A DNA stretch of 64,000 bases from Nitrospirota bacterium (GCA_026387665.1 JAPLLG010000007.1:62001-126000); one strand, 5' to 3'; positions 52,801-61,297 are shown, counted from the stretch's first letter. Numbers and translations are program-made. Notes: generated by a model not told the origin, from the letters alone.

Positions 52801-53243
52801 ACTTGGGGCGTGAAGACCTGACGGCCCAGGCCCTGCGCGATGGCTGGTACATCACCGGCGATATCGTCACGCTGGATGACGACGGATTTCTGACCATCAC
52901 GGATCGGCTCTCGCGCTTCTCCAAGATCGGCGGGGAAATGGTTCAACATGGGCAGGTAGAAGAGGCCCTGCATCAGGCGCTCGGCCTGGAGACGCAGGTT
53001 TTCGCCGTCACAGGCATTCCTGATGAACAAAAAGGCGAGCAGCTCGCGGTCCTGCACACCCTGGACGAGTCGCAGATCCCAAGCCTCGTCACCAAGCTCG
53101 CGGCAAACGGCCTGCCGAACTTATTTATTCCCGCGCGCACGAACTTCATCAAAGTCGAGGCACTACCAATATTGGGCACAGGGAAAATGGATCTGCGAGG
53201 TCTGAAACGAATCGCGATGGAGCGGCTGGGGGGGAAGTGCTGA
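49803..53243 (+). CDS. aas: Three-domain fusion: LplT-like transporter, PlsC-like acyltransferase, Aas acyl-ACP synthetase
   Basis: The 1146-residue protein joins three activities of lysophospholipid recycling. Residues 1 to about 410 form an MFS-type lysophospholipid flippase like LplT (IAQFIGAFNDNAWKLMV). Residues about 430-620 form an acyltransferase with the catalytic NHVSFIDG (HxxxxD near 449) and FPEGQITRTG. Residues about 640-1140 form an acyl-activating enzyme with SSGSTGEPKG near 793 and the GDIVTLDDDGFLTITDRLSRFSKIGGEM block. In Escherichia the transporter and the two-domain Aas are separate genes. It starts at GTG 49803, 8 bases after the MutS-like gene. Its stop lies inside an AGTGCTG-type array. 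Confidence 0.94.
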   Translation: MTTPISTGPSATSHPLRGLLIAQFIGAFNDNAWKLMVALLAIRQLASTIAPGPEFETAAQTQTALAFIVFTLPLALVSIVAGVLADRVSKRTIIIMMKLVEVLLMAAAAAALWSNPAGGILPLIVLGCMGIHSALFSPAKYGILAELLPHEKLAAGNGQLEMWTFLAILTGTAAPGILLSLSGSSLWLAPLFLALLSLGGLAAAWTIPPVPAARSAGGLCNTLQGAWSALAMDRMLRLAVIGAVFFWTIASLFAQNILIYAKAVLGLSDWQSGLPLMTLSIGIGLGAKLVGRLSQARVEYGLIPLGAAGVAIILSAVGFFAPDLPATLVLMGLLGLASALIFVPLNALIQWRAPNERRGSVIAFENTCVFTGILLGSLGAGALAQSGVSTTGIFLVTASFTVIGTGWALWLLPDALLRAVLVVLTNSLYRLRIVGHEHVPLQGGALLVPNHVSFIDGFLLIASLDRPIRFVVDSHYADLPILKPFMKLLGVIPISSQGGLRLVLRALREAGAALDKGEIVCLFPEGQITRTGTLLPFRRGFERIMKGQRAPIVPVHLDRIWGSIFSFNRGKFLSKMPEHIPYPVTVSFGAPLPPETSAHDIRRAIRSLGEAAWRLRKQDRCPLHRAFIHAMRRHPFRFAMADQTRPHVSSLQALIGSIVLARTLRPLWEGQRHVGILLPPTVAAALVNVAAPLCGKTSVNLNYTVGKAGLEAAARLAGLRTIVTSRTFVEKAKLDLPDGPAIVWLEDIARTIGPRQKLAASLLALCAPARLIELACGQKTPVTMDDLATIIFSSGSTGEPKGVMLSHFNIDANVEGASQMLHLYQQERVLGILPFFHSFGYLIFWLIMHNNAGMVFHPSPLDVTAIGELVRRYRLTFLVTTPTFLQLYQRRCTPEQFSSLRVVLTGAEKLPLRLAQAFEDRFGIAPIEGYGVTECAPVISVNCPDFRAAGYYQPASRRGTVGQPLPGISVQIVDPDSFAPLPPGVPGMLLVRGPNVMQGYLGREDLTAQALRDGWYITGDIVTLDDDGFLTITDRLSRFSKIGGEMVQHGQVEEALHQALGLETQVFAVTGIPDEQKGEQLAVLHTLDESQIPSLVTKLAANGLPNLFIPARTNFIKVEALPILGTGKMDLRGLKRIAMERLGGKC

Positions 53244-53265
53244 GTCCTGAGTGCTGGGTGCTGAG
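53236..53265. repeat. Short AGTGCTG-type array at the end of the fusion gene
   Basis: AGTGCTGAGTCCTGAGTGCT, then GGGTGCTGAG, are near-repeats of one 7-8 base word. The TGA stop of the preceding gene falls inside the first word, so the last codons (GGG AAG TGC) come from it. Confidence 0.6.
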
Positions 53266-53281
53266 ACAGGCGGAATGCGGG

Positions 53282-54094
53282 CTACGTGCGCCCGACATAC
53301 CGCCCGAGCGTCGCAACGAACGGAAACCGCAGCATCATGAACAGATTCAAACAGACCGGAGGGCCGAGGTGTTCGAGGCCGATCTTCATCCCCAGTTGCC
53401 CTAAAGCCGGCTCCGCACAATAGGTTCCGAAGAGCCGGTCCCACCAGGGCACATTGAAGCCATAATTGCTGTTGGTCTCGCGCGGGTCCACCGAATGGTG
53501 GATGCGATGCATGTCCGGAGTCACGATGAACCACCGGAGAACCGGCTCGATGTTCAAGGGGATACTCACATTGCTGTGGTTGAACAAGGCCGTACCATTC
53601 AACACGATCTCAAAGGCGACCACTGCTAACGGGGCAACCCCCAAGACCAGCACTGCCGCGCTCTTCACCAGCAGCGAGATGACCATCTCCACCGGATGAA
53701 ACCGCACCCCGCTGGACACATCCAGGTCCAGGTCGGAGTGATGCATCATGTGAAACCGCCAGAGCAATGGGACCCAATGGAACACCTGATGCTGCAAGTA
53801 GATCACCAGATCGAGCAGCACCACCGCCAAACCCATTTCGAGCCAGACCGGCCAATCAACCCAGTTCAACAGGCCCCAGCCATGCTCCTGCGCCATCACC
53901 GCCGTCGCCGCGACGCCTCCCGCAAACAATAGCCTGGCGATCATCGTATTCAACACCACGATCGTAAGATTCCCGCCCCACCGACAGAGCTTCGAAACAG
54001 TCAGCTTCCGGCGCGGCGCCAACAGTTCCCACGTCGCCATGATGCCCAGCACGGACAGATAGGACCCTACTCGAACCAAATCTCCAGACACCAT
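53282..54094 (-). CDS. Sterol desaturase / fatty acid hydroxylase superfamily protein
   Basis: The 270-residue membrane di-iron protein has His clusters HQVFH, HMMHHS and HRIHHS at the positions used for iron binding in this superfamily, with four membrane segments around them. Substrates of members include sterols, fatty acids and carotenoids. With a squalene/phytoene synthase elsewhere in the window, a lipid or hopanoid-like substrate is possible (inference). ATG 54094 has GGCGAGGAGGAGCG upstream, an excellent ribosome site; a longer frame lacks one. It is convergent with the fusion gene. Confidence 0.88.
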   Translation of the reverse strand: MVSGDLVRVGSYLSVLGIMATWELLAPRRKLTVSKLCRWGGNLTIVVLNTMIARLLFAGGVAATAVMAQEHGWGLLNWVDWPVWLEMGLAVVLLDLVIYLQHQVFHWVPLLWRFHMMHHSDLDLDVSSGVRFHPVEMVISLLVKSAAVLVLGVAPLAVVAFEIVLNGTALFNHSNVSIPLNIEPVLRWFIVTPDMHRIHHSVDPRETNSNYGFNVPWWDRLFGTYCAEPALGQLGMKIGLEHLGPPVCLNLFMMLRFPFVATLGRYVGRT

Positions 54095-54432
54095 AACGCT
54101 CCTCCTCGCCAATAACGATCACCTTGTAGAACGTAAGAGGCAGGACCGATGAAATGGATTCAGGCGATGAAAGGCAAATAAATCAATGGCTCCTGAAACC
54201 ATTGTCAGTTTCATGGACGATTGTCCACCTTTGAAGGAGTTCGCGCAAACAGAGCCAGCCCAGTGCTTATGAGCAAACCGATCGCAATCCCTATCGCAGA
54301 AACGGCACGGCGAGGCGTAGGAGTCCCGCGCTCGCCATGCACGGAACTTGAGGCGGAATTTCATGCAGTGGTATAGTGCGCTTGGTCAACGATGAAGAGA
54401 CTAGCGCTCTTCCATACCGAGGAGGTCTTCCG

Positions 54433-54822
54433 ATGCGACATACTCTCAGGACATTGCTGCTGACTTGCAGCACAGCGCTCATACTATGTTCGTCAGGCTG
54501 CACGCTCAAGGGCACGATCAAAGAGACCACGGATACCACCTCCAACGTCACCGGCACGACCTCCGGTCGCACCTGGTTCACCGAGGATGGTCTCTTGCAC
54601 CCGGAACATAAGCTCACCGCCTTCACGGCCTTGAACCAGACGAATCTAGAGCAGGACCTGGCGCGGGGGCAGGGAGAATATGTGGCATCGCTCGCCACCC
54701 TCTTAGGAGTCCCGAACGACCAGCAGGCGGCCTTTCACGCACAAGCCCAGGGGGCCTTCGAGACGCTCATCACGTCAAATCATGAGGCTCAGCTTCAACA
54801 GTTACGCGCACTTGCTCGCTAA
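54433..54822 (+). CDS. Small lipoprotein, DUF3015-like
   Basis: The 129-residue product has a lipoprotein signal ending SSGC (residue 22 by count from this ATG). The body has Thr/Ser-rich repeats and then LNQTNLEQDLARGQGEYVASLATLLGVPNDQQ. The ARGQGEYLxxLAxLLG pattern is a feature of DUF3015, a family with no known function. GGAGG lies 8 bases before the ATG. TATAGT at about 54371 could be a -10 box. The following 147-base gap contains no gene I can see. Confidence 0.75.
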   Translation: MRHTLRTLLLTCSTALILCSSGCTLKGTIKETTDTTSNVTGTTSGRTWFTEDGLLHPEHKLTAFTALNQTNLEQDLARGQGEYVASLATLLGVPNDQQAAFHAQAQGAFETLITSNHEAQLQQLRALAR

Positions 54823-54969
54823 GGACGGCAGAGGCATCGGCCCAGCGCTGCCAGCAGAACCTCTTTGCCCCTCCCCTTTTTCAATAGGCACCCTCCAACA
54901 TTATGGAAAGATGCCCGCAACTAGCGGAACGAGGAGAACGGGAATCTCCTCCCGGCACAGGATACTCTG

Positions 54970-55887
54970 GTGGACCAACAGAATAACCGGCAATCACAAA
55001 CTGGCCAGACGGATCGGCCACTGATCATCCTTGGCTGCGGCTATACGGGCAGGTTCATCTTGCCGCTGACCGTCCAACGCGAAACCGCAACATGGGCCAC
55101 CAGCCGGAACCCAACGCAACAACTCGCGATGGTGCCTCTCTCGCAGCGACTGGAATTCGATCTGGCCCGCCCTGCAACCTGGGACCATCTGCCAGCTGGA
55201 GCTGACCTCATCTGGTGCTTTCCCGCCACTCCCCTCTCGGCCGTGCAGCAATGGGCCGGGACGCAGCGTTCACGATTCAACCACCTCGTCGTACTCGGTA
55301 GCACCTCTGCCTACGAGGTCGCCGATGACTCCACCGACTATCCCCCATCCTGGATCGACGAATCAGCCCCGATCGACCGGACGAAACCACGGGTGCAGGG
55401 AGAAGAATATTTACGAACCGAACTCGGCGCCATCCTGTTGCGCGTGGCAGGCATCTACGGCCCAGGAAGAAACCCGTTGGATTGGATCGCACAAGGCCGT
55501 GTCGGTCCATCGAGGAAATACGTGAACCTGATTCATGGAGAAGACCTGGCAGCGATCTGCCTCGCTGCAATCGAAAAGGGAACGCCAAGCGAAGTCTATA
55601 ACGTCAGCGACGGGGTGCCATATACCTGGAAGGGAATCTGCGACGCGGCCCAGCAGCGCTGGGGCGTAACCTCGTCAGCAACACAAGAAGACCCTTCACC
55701 GGGAAAACGAATCAACAATGCCAAGCTTCAATCAAAACTCGGCTATACGCTGAAGTATCCGGACTTGCACGAAGCTCTTGCATTGATTGAGTCAACGAAC
55801 GGAATAGAGGAACAGGATGGTCAAAATGGCTTCCAGCAAGGCCCGAGGCGAGAGGAAACCGGAGGCGTACCCTCAGGGGTACGTTGA
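54970..55887 (+). CDS. NAD-dependent epimerase/dehydratase-like protein (YeeZ-type SDR)
   Basis: The 305-residue protein has the Rossmann loop LIILGCGYTGRFI near residues 19-30 and the SDR family block RVAGIYGPGRNPLDWI. It lacks a clear YxxxK active-site pair at the normal place, as do YeeZ-like proteins. The GTG start at 54970 is preceded by AGGATACTCTG. Codons from about residue 281 to the end (25 residues, EEQDGQNGFQQGPRRE... onward) lie inside repeat copy E, so the native C terminus was replaced by readthrough into the repeat. Function is unknown; such proteins often act on nucleotide sugars. Confidence 0.85.
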   Translation: MDQQNNRQSQTGQTDRPLIILGCGYTGRFILPLTVQRETATWATSRNPTQQLAMVPLSQRLEFDLARPATWDHLPAGADLIWCFPATPLSAVQQWAGTQRSRFNHLVVLGSTSAYEVADDSTDYPPSWIDESAPIDRTKPRVQGEEYLRTELGAILLRVAGIYGPGRNPLDWIAQGRVGPSRKYVNLIHGEDLAAICLAAIEKGTPSEVYNVSDGVPYTWKGICDAAQQRWGVTSSATQEDPSPGKRINNAKLQSKLGYTLKYPDLHEALALIESTNGIEEQDGQNGFQQGPRREETGGVPSGVR

Positions 55888-55937
55888 GGATTCCGTCGAG
55901 CCGAGAACGAAGCTGGAAGGCATTTTCACCATCCTGT
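55812..55937 (-). repeat. 126-bp palindromic 3' end element, copy E
   Basis: Right end ACAGGATGGTGAAAATGCC (minus strand) pairs with left ACAGGATGGTCAAAATGGC. The first base on the minus strand is the A of the TGA stop of the CPBP gene. The outer arm has changed on both sides relative to copy B (GCT to GGT and AGC to ACC), which keeps pairing. The facing plus-strand epimerase reads into it. Confidence 0.9.
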
Positions 55938-57439
55938 CAAAGGCGGAGTAGCGCCATTACGGAGAGACAGACCAGCAAGTTATTGATGGCATGAGCCAAA
56001 ATCCCCGGCAACAGACTCCCGGTTTTTTCGTATAGCCAAGCCCAGAGCAGACCGCTCCAGAGCACGCTGGCGAAACCGATCAATCCATAGCCATGGGCGA
56101 TCGCGAAGATGCCAGCGCTGATCAGCGCAGCCGGCAGGAAGGAAAACTTCCTGCGCAAGATCGCGAACAAAATCCCGCGAAAGGCGAGCTCCTCAAACAA
56201 CGGCGCGAAAATGACATACTCGATGCCGCTAATGGCCGTCAGGGACGGCGAGCCCCAGACCAGATCGGCGTCGAACCATTCGGTCCAATGACTCGTCAGG
56301 TGAAAAGGCTCCGACAACCGATCCATCACCCACTCGCCCCAGAGCCCTGCTGCCACCACCGCTACGACCACAACCAGCAGACGTCCGACATTCGCCCATC
56401 CGATTTCCAAGCCAAACCCTTCCTCGAACGTCATGCCGGACGGACGGAAGAGGTGCCGGTAGGCCAAGAAGAGTAACGGCACATTGGTCAGCGGAATGGC
56501 CAAGGCCCGGAGTGAGGCATTATCCGGCGACGCATAGATCAAAAACAGTGCCGTGCCTATCGCCCCCAGCGCGCCCCCGCGAAGCAGCACCGCCACCCCG
56601 ATTGCGCCAGGCCACGGCGGCGGCACGCCCGGCTCATGGAGCCTGACGAAACGAGCCGCCTCGCTCCGTTTGAGCCACAGCAACAGACAGACCACCGTGC
56701 CGACGACCATCGCGCCAAGCTCAACAAGCGTGATGCGATGCGACCAGACAAATTGGCGATCGACGCGCACAGCCGCCTGTTCCTGGATCCTGGATAACAG
56801 CGCAGCATCGTTGGCACGGCGCGCCAGCCGTTCGGCCAGGCGATCGTAAAACCAACCGGAGGGCAACAGTTCGGCCAGCTCGGCTTGCCACACCATATAC
56901 CGGTCCGCGTCAGAGACCGCACCTTCGCCATAGGCGGCCCGCACCAGATCGGCAAACTGCGGCAGCGGATCCTCTGCATCGGCCCACTCATGCGCGGAGA
57001 GGAGCGCCTGCGACACATGCCCTGCCTCGGCTTGGAGAATCGCCAACTGCAGCGGCACCAGCGGATCGGTCGAGACCCCCGCAAGCTCTCGATACCATTC
57101 GATGGCATGGGCCTGTTCCGTCTCGTTCCCGCCGGAGGTCCAAGCAAAGAGCTGCTGTTCCCATTGGGGCGCTCGCTTCAGTCCTTCCTGCGCATCCATG
57201 GTCCGACTGACCATCAGACTGAGCGCTTGCTCCGGCGCCTCGATCCGCTCCAACTTCGAGGAGGAAGCCGACAGCAAAACCACCGACAGCAGCGCCGCCA
57301 CAAGCACGAAGGCCGCCAGCCACGTCACCATGGGCGAAAATCGCCCGGGCTGGCCCCCGGTCAACGGCGGCACGTAGGTGGCACGCCACCACGAACGGTA
57401 CTCTTTCGGTTCTTTGAGCGCAGAAACTGGTTCCATCAT
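55937..57439 (-). CDS. CPBP (CAAX-like) intramembrane protease, large form
   Basis: The 500-residue protein has a large N-terminal region with a membrane segment near 37-60 and an alpha-helical soluble domain (60-225), then about eight membrane helices. The glutamate pair Glu416-Glu417 in FEELAFRGILF, His449 in FAIAHGYG and His483 with Asn486 in LAHAINN are the catalytic residues of the Abi/CPBP family. Members process prenylated or bacteriocin-related peptides. The 225-residue N-terminal domain is unusual for the family. It may be a sensor or substrate platform. Confidence 0.88.
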   Translation of the reverse strand: MMEPVSALKEPKEYRSWWRATYVPPLTGGQPGRFSPMVTWLAAFVLVAALLSVVLLSASSSKLERIEAPEQALSLMVSRTMDAQEGLKRAPQWEQQLFAWTSGGNETEQAHAIEWYRELAGVSTDPLVPLQLAILQAEAGHVSQALLSAHEWADAEDPLPQFADLVRAAYGEGAVSDADRYMVWQAELAELLPSGWFYDRLAERLARRANDAALLSRIQEQAAVRVDRQFVWSHRITLVELGAMVVGTVVCLLLWLKRSEAARFVRLHEPGVPPPWPGAIGVAVLLRGGALGAIGTALFLIYASPDNASLRALAIPLTNVPLLFLAYRHLFRPSGMTFEEGFGLEIGWANVGRLLVVVVAVVAAGLWGEWVMDRLSEPFHLTSHWTEWFDADLVWGSPSLTAISGIEYVIFAPLFEELAFRGILFAILRRKFSFLPAALISAGIFAIAHGYGLIGFASVLWSGLLWAWLYEKTGSLLPGILAHAINNLLVCLSVMALLRL

Positions 57440-57572
57440 CCTTGCGACTATAACACGCGGTTTTTCAGGCTCGAAACCCCTTTCGCGCGAAAGGACGAAC
57501 GGACCGGCTCAGAATACCCGTGGCCGAGAGCGACTGAACTCCGCTATACTGGCTTCCTCATATCGGAGCGCT

Positions 57573-58760
57573 ATGCCAGTTCAGAACTTTACACCCCCTC
57601 GCCGGCTGCTCCTTGGCCCAGGGCCAAGCATGGTGCATCCGCGAGTCCTTCGCGCGCTCTCGATGCCGCTCATCGGCCATCTAGACCCAGCCTTTCTGGG
57701 TGTCATGAATGATATCCAAACCCTGCTGAGGGTCGTTTTTCAAACCAACAATCGCTTCACCATCGCCGTCTCCGGCACCGGCTCAGCCGGCATGGAGGCC
57801 TCGATCGTCAATATCGTTGAGCCGGGCGATGCGGTCATCGTCGGGGTCAATGGCGTATTTGGCACGAGATGGGCCACCGTCGTCGAGCGCTGCGGCGGCA
57901 AAGCCATCCGCGTCGAAGCTCCCTGGGGCCAGATCATCGACCCGGACGCCATCGAACAGGTCTTGCGCCGCTCAGGCCCGGTAAAAGCCGTGGCCATCGT
58001 GCAGGCCGAAACCTCGACCGGCGCCTGGCAACCGCTTGAGCCGATCGCCACCCTCTGCCGCACCCATGACGCGCTCTTCCTCGTGGATGCCGTAACCTCG
58101 TTGGGCGGCATACCGGTCGAGATCGACCGTTGGGGCATCGATGTCTGCTATAGCGGCACCCAGAAATGTCTGAGCTGCCCGCCAGGCCTCTCGCCCTTCA
58201 CCCTCAGCGACCGGGCCTTGGCCTCCATCAAGGCCAGGCGCAGCCCCTGCCAGAGCTGGTACTTCGATATGGCCTTGATTGCGGACTACTGGGCCGAAGG
58301 CACCAGGGCCTACCACCATACGGCGCCGATCTCCATGCTCTATGCCCTGCGGGAGGCCTTGCGCCTCGTCGACGAAGAAGGGCTGCCGGCCCGCTTCGCC
58401 CGCCATCAACTCAATAGCGAGTCCCTGCTCGCCGGCTTGGCCCAACTCGGGCTCTTGCCCCTCCCCCAGGCGGGCCATCGACTCCCGATGTTAACCTGTG
58501 TCACAGTCCCCCCTCACATTCCTGAAGCCGAGATACGGATGAACCTCCTCTCGACCTATGGAATTGAAATCGGCGGAGGGCTCGGTCCACTCAAAGGAAA
58601 AGTCTGGCGCATCGGCTTGATGGGTGAATCATCGACTGAAGCGCATGTCTTAACCCTGCTCAACGCCCTGGAAGAACTGTTTATCCGGCGAGGCTGGCTC
58701 TCGACTCCCGGAGTCGTGCTCCAGGCTGCGGCACGGGTCTATAGTCGCATAGCATCCTGA
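57573..58760 (+). CDS. Serine-pyruvate / alanine-glyoxylate-type aminotransferase
   Basis: The 395-residue PLP enzyme belongs to class V. It starts [25 protein letters not shown], has [13 protein letters not shown] (cofactor phosphate), the Asp172 ([12 protein letters not shown]) and the Schiff-base Lys198 ([12 protein letters not shown]), and is of normal length. Members interconvert glyoxylate/glycine, serine/pyruvate or phosphonate amino groups; photorespiratory-type glycolate detoxification is a plausible role. The ATG has GGAG five bases upstream, and a TATACT box lies near 57546. It is followed 21 bases later by the DUF3365 gene. Confidence 0.92.
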   Translation: MPVQNFTPPRRLLLGPGPSMVHPRVLRALSMPLIGHLDPAFLGVMNDIQTLLRVVFQTNNRFTIAVSGTGSAGMEASIVNIVEPGDAVIVGVNGVFGTRWATVVERCGGKAIRVEAPWGQIIDPDAIEQVLRRSGPVKAVAIVQAETSTGAWQPLEPIATLCRTHDALFLVDAVTSLGGIPVEIDRWGIDVCYSGTQKCLSCPPGLSPFTLSDRALASIKARRSPCQSWYFDMALIADYWAEGTRAYHHTAPISMLYALREALRLVDEEGLPARFARHQLNSESLLAGLAQLGLLPLPQAGHRLPMLTCVTVPPHIPEAEIRMNLLSTYGIEIGGGLGPLKGKVWRIGLMGESSTEAHVLTLLNALEELFIRRGWLSTPGVVLQAAARVYSRIAS

Positions 58761-58781
58761 CCACAAAGGAACATCGACCCT

Positions 58782-59384
58782 ATGGACAACAAACCATTAC
58801 TCTGGGTGCTCGGCGGCGGGGCCTTTGCCTTTGTCGCAGTGGTCTCGTACTGGATCTTCGCCCTGACGCTGGCCAATCACATGAAATCGGATCTCGTTCC
58901 GCCGGACAAGGCCGCATCTTATATTCATGCGCTGATCGAGGCCAACCGGACCAACTATACTGAAAACGTCGTCGGCAAACTCCATCAGGCCGGTCTGGCC
59001 GAAGCCGTCGAACATTGGCGCGATGAAAAGGGCGTCCCGCTTCCCGCACAGTTCCTCCTAGAATCCGGACGGCTGGTCGCGCAAAAAGATCTCAAGTTCA
59101 CATTCCGGTTGGCTAGCATGACGCCGATTTATGTCTGGAATGGAGCCACGACCGACTTCGAACGGAAGGGGCTTGATACCGTCGCCAAGGACCCCTCGAA
59201 GCCGGTTGGCGGGTTCGTCAGGATCGACGGAGGCCGCTACTACCAAGCCATCTACCCGGACCGTGCGGTGGTCCAGGCCTGCGCCACCTGCCACAACGAA
59301 CATCCCAATAGCCCGCGCCGCGACTACAAAATCGGCGATGTGATGGGCGGCATCATCATCACCATTCCTATCGATCTACCATGA
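58782..59384 (+). CDS. Membrane-anchored DUF3365 haem-domain protein
   Basis: The 200-residue protein has one N-terminal membrane helix (residues 10-31) and a Tll0287-like DUF3365 sensor fold outside the cytoplasm. The c-type haem motif is CATCH (Cys167, Cys170, His171), followed by NEHPNSPRRDYKIGDVMGG, the family signature. Such domains occur in sensor kinases and redox proteins. Here it stands alone, with no output domain, so it may be a sensing or electron-transfer module. It overlaps the amidohydrolase start by 4 bases (ATGA). Confidence 0.88.
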   Translation: MDNKPLLWVLGGGAFAFVAVVSYWIFALTLANHMKSDLVPPDKAASYIHALIEANRTNYTENVVGKLHQAGLAEAVEHWRDEKGVPLPAQFLLESGRLVAQKDLKFTFRLASMTPIYVWNGATTDFERKGLDTVAKDPSKPVGGFVRIDGGRYYQAIYPDRAVVQACATCHNEHPNSPRRDYKIGDVMGGIIITIPIDLP

Positions 59385-60592
59385 CCACCCTCGCCATTCG
59401 CTCCGTGCGCGTCATCGACGGAACCGGTCGAACCATCGAACGGGCCACCGTAATCATTCGCGGAGCCACGATTGCCGCAGTCGGATCGGACCGGGACCTC
59501 TCGATTCCACGCGGCGCGGCCAAAATCGATGGCCGGGGGCTGACCCTGTTGCCGGGCTTGATCGACTGTCATGTGCACTTCTGCCTCGGAGCCGAACCGG
59601 ACGTCGTCGACGCGATTGCCAAAGAAACGCCCGCGCTGAACCTGCTCAAAGCCAGCCGGGCTGCGCGAGAGACCCTGGAGGCAGGCTTCACCACCGTGCG
59701 CGACGTGGGCTCGCGGGACCATTCCATCTTCACGCTGCAACAGGCCATCGAAACAGGCCTCGTGCAAGGGCCTCGCATTGTCGGGGCAGGCCTGGCGATT
59801 TGCATGATCGGCGGCCATGCCAGATTTATCGGCCAGGAAGTGAAAGGGGTCAAGCAGGTCCGTACCGTCGTGCGTGAACAAATCGCCGCCGGAGCCGGCG
59901 TCATTAAAGTCATCGCCTCGGGCGGGGTCCTCACCCCGGGCACCTCACCGGACCAGGCGCAAATGACGATTGAAGAACTTCAGGCCGCCGTCGAGGAAGC
60001 GCAGCTAGCCGGGCGAAAGGTCGCTGCCCATGCCCATGGATCGTCGGGAATGAAGAATGCGATTCGCGCCGGCGTCCATTCGATCGAGCATGCCACGCTC
60101 ATGGACGAAGAAGCGGCCACCCTGATGAAGGGGCATGACGTCTTCATGGTCCCGACCCTCTCTGCGCTCGCCACCACCGCCTCCTGCCGGCTCGGGTGCG
60201 GCGTGCCGGACAGCGCGCGCGACAAGGCCAAAGCCATGACGAAACGTCATGCCGTGAGCTTTAAGAACGCCTTGCGTGATGGAATCCAGATTGCGATGGG
60301 CACGGACGCGGGGACGCCCTTTAATTTCCATGGCGAGAACGCCCAGGAACTCGAACGGATGGTCGCTTTCGGGATGAGCCCGATGCAGGCGATCCTCGCC
60401 TCGACTTCCTCTGCCGCACGGTTGATCGGGATTCAGGACCAGGTGGGAACCATCGAGAAGGGAAAACTGGCGGACCTTCTATTATTCGAGGGGAATCCGC
60501 TTCGCCACATCGAGCAACTCCGCGACCGAGACAGGATTATCGGGGTCATGCAGGCGGGACGGTTCGTGGCGGGACCTCTTACGAGAACGTGA
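59381..60592 (+). CDS. Amidohydrolase (metal-dependent, imidazolonepropionase-like)
   Basis: The 403-residue TIM-barrel hydrolase has the metal-binding HVH pair His64/His66 (LIDCHVHF), a Lys-bearing GAGVIKVIASGG strand, further His in AHAHGSS and HSIEHATL, and Asp in IAMGTDAGTPF. The layout matches cytosine-deaminase-like dipeptidases and Xaa-Pro or arginine carboxypeptidases. The substrate cannot be told. Start overlaps the DUF3365 stop. The stop codon lies inside an ACGTGAAA-type inverted array. Confidence 0.9.
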   Translation: MTTLAIRSVRVIDGTGRTIERATVIIRGATIAAVGSDRDLSIPRGAAKIDGRGLTLLPGLIDCHVHFCLGAEPDVVDAIAKETPALNLLKASRAARETLEAGFTTVRDVGSRDHSIFTLQQAIETGLVQGPRIVGAGLAICMIGGHARFIGQEVKGVKQVRTVVREQIAAGAGVIKVIASGGVLTPGTSPDQAQMTIEELQAAVEEAQLAGRKVAAHAHGSSGMKNAIRAGVHSIEHATLMDEEAATLMKGHDVFMVPTLSALATTASCRLGCGVPDSARDKAKAMTKRHAVSFKNALRDGIQIAMGTDAGTPFNFHGENAQELERMVAFGMSPMQAILASTSSAARLIGIQDQVGTIEKGKLADLLLFEGNPLRHIEQLRDRDRIIGVMQAGRFVAGPLTRT

Positions 60593-60656
60593 AACGTGAA
60601 AGGTGAATAGCAAAACGAAAAGAGTCTCCGTCGTTTCACCTTTTACGTTTCACGTT
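60586..60656. repeat. Inverted array of ACGTGAAA words between convergent genes
   Basis: AACGTGAAACGTGAAAGGTGAA (60586-60607) pairs with the segment 60635-60656 with one mismatch. Both arms are near-repeats of an 8-9 base word. The TGA of the amidohydrolase and the TAA of the DnaJ gene fall on its two arms, so it could serve as a bidirectional terminator. Confidence 0.7.
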
Positions 60657-61297
60657 TAACGCCGCTCGTAGAAGAGCTCCAGCGCGGCGGCATAGCCCTT
60701 CTTCCGCCCCTTGCGGAACACCTCCTCAAGCTGCCCACGTAACGATCGAACACCCCCCGCATCGCCTCGCTTGGCCACCCCCTGAGACAGCAACATCTCC
60801 AGCGCCACTTCGATGAGCCGCTGTTTCCGCCCCTCCATCTCTGGAGTCACCAGTTCATCCATGACCTCTGATGCCCGAGCCTGCAACATGGCATCTTTGA
60901 ACGTGTCATACCCTTGATCCGCCACGGTCCGCTCACGAATCACGGCGAGCTCGAACCGGATCCGCATCACGTCTTTCATCAGGACCGCGAACACTTCCTT
61001 GCGCCCTTCATCGAAGAGCTTCTGCTCCATCCCCTCGAGGATGACAGTCGGATCTGCCGCTTCATCCCTCGTCGCTTCATCCCCCCAATTGAGCCGGTCA
61101 TAGTTCCGACGCTTCTCAGAATCGCCAATGATTTCATAAGCCGCATTGATTTCACGGATTTTGGATTCAGCCTGCGCGCTGTCTGGATGGCGGTCAGGAT
61201 GGTGCTGAAAGACCAGCTTTCGGTAGGCTTTCTTGATCGCATCGTCAGACGCATCGCGAGAGACCCCCAACACCTGATAAAAGTCGATTCGTGCCAT
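60656..61297 (-). CDS. DnaJ-domain protein
   Basis: The 213-residue protein has an N-terminal J domain (residues 3-70) with the HPD motif at 33-35 ([12 protein letters not shown]) that stimulates DnaK. It lacks the Gly/Phe and zinc-finger parts of DnaJ, so it is a J-domain-only cochaperone. The rest is helical and charged ([20 protein letters not shown] at the end) and not a known family. I start at ATG 61297, the start of the J domain; a longer frame adds 16 residues without family sequence. Confidence 0.88.
   Translation of the reverse strand: MARIDFYQVLGVSRDASDDAIKKAYRKLVFQHHPDRHPDSAQAESKIREINAAYEIIGDSEKRRNYDRLNWGDEATRDEAADPTVILEGMEQKLFDEGRKEVFAVLMKDVMRIRFELAVIRERTVADQGYDTFKDAMLQARASEVMDELVTPEMEGRKQRLIEVALEMLLSQGVAKRGDAGGVRSLRGQLEEVFRKGRKKGYAAALELFYERR

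Noticed and set aside
60586-60656. Simple intrinsic terminator at the amidohydrolase end
   Set aside because: Although it may terminate transcription, its arms are tandem near-repeats with both stops embedded, so I list it as a repeat array rather than a plain terminator.
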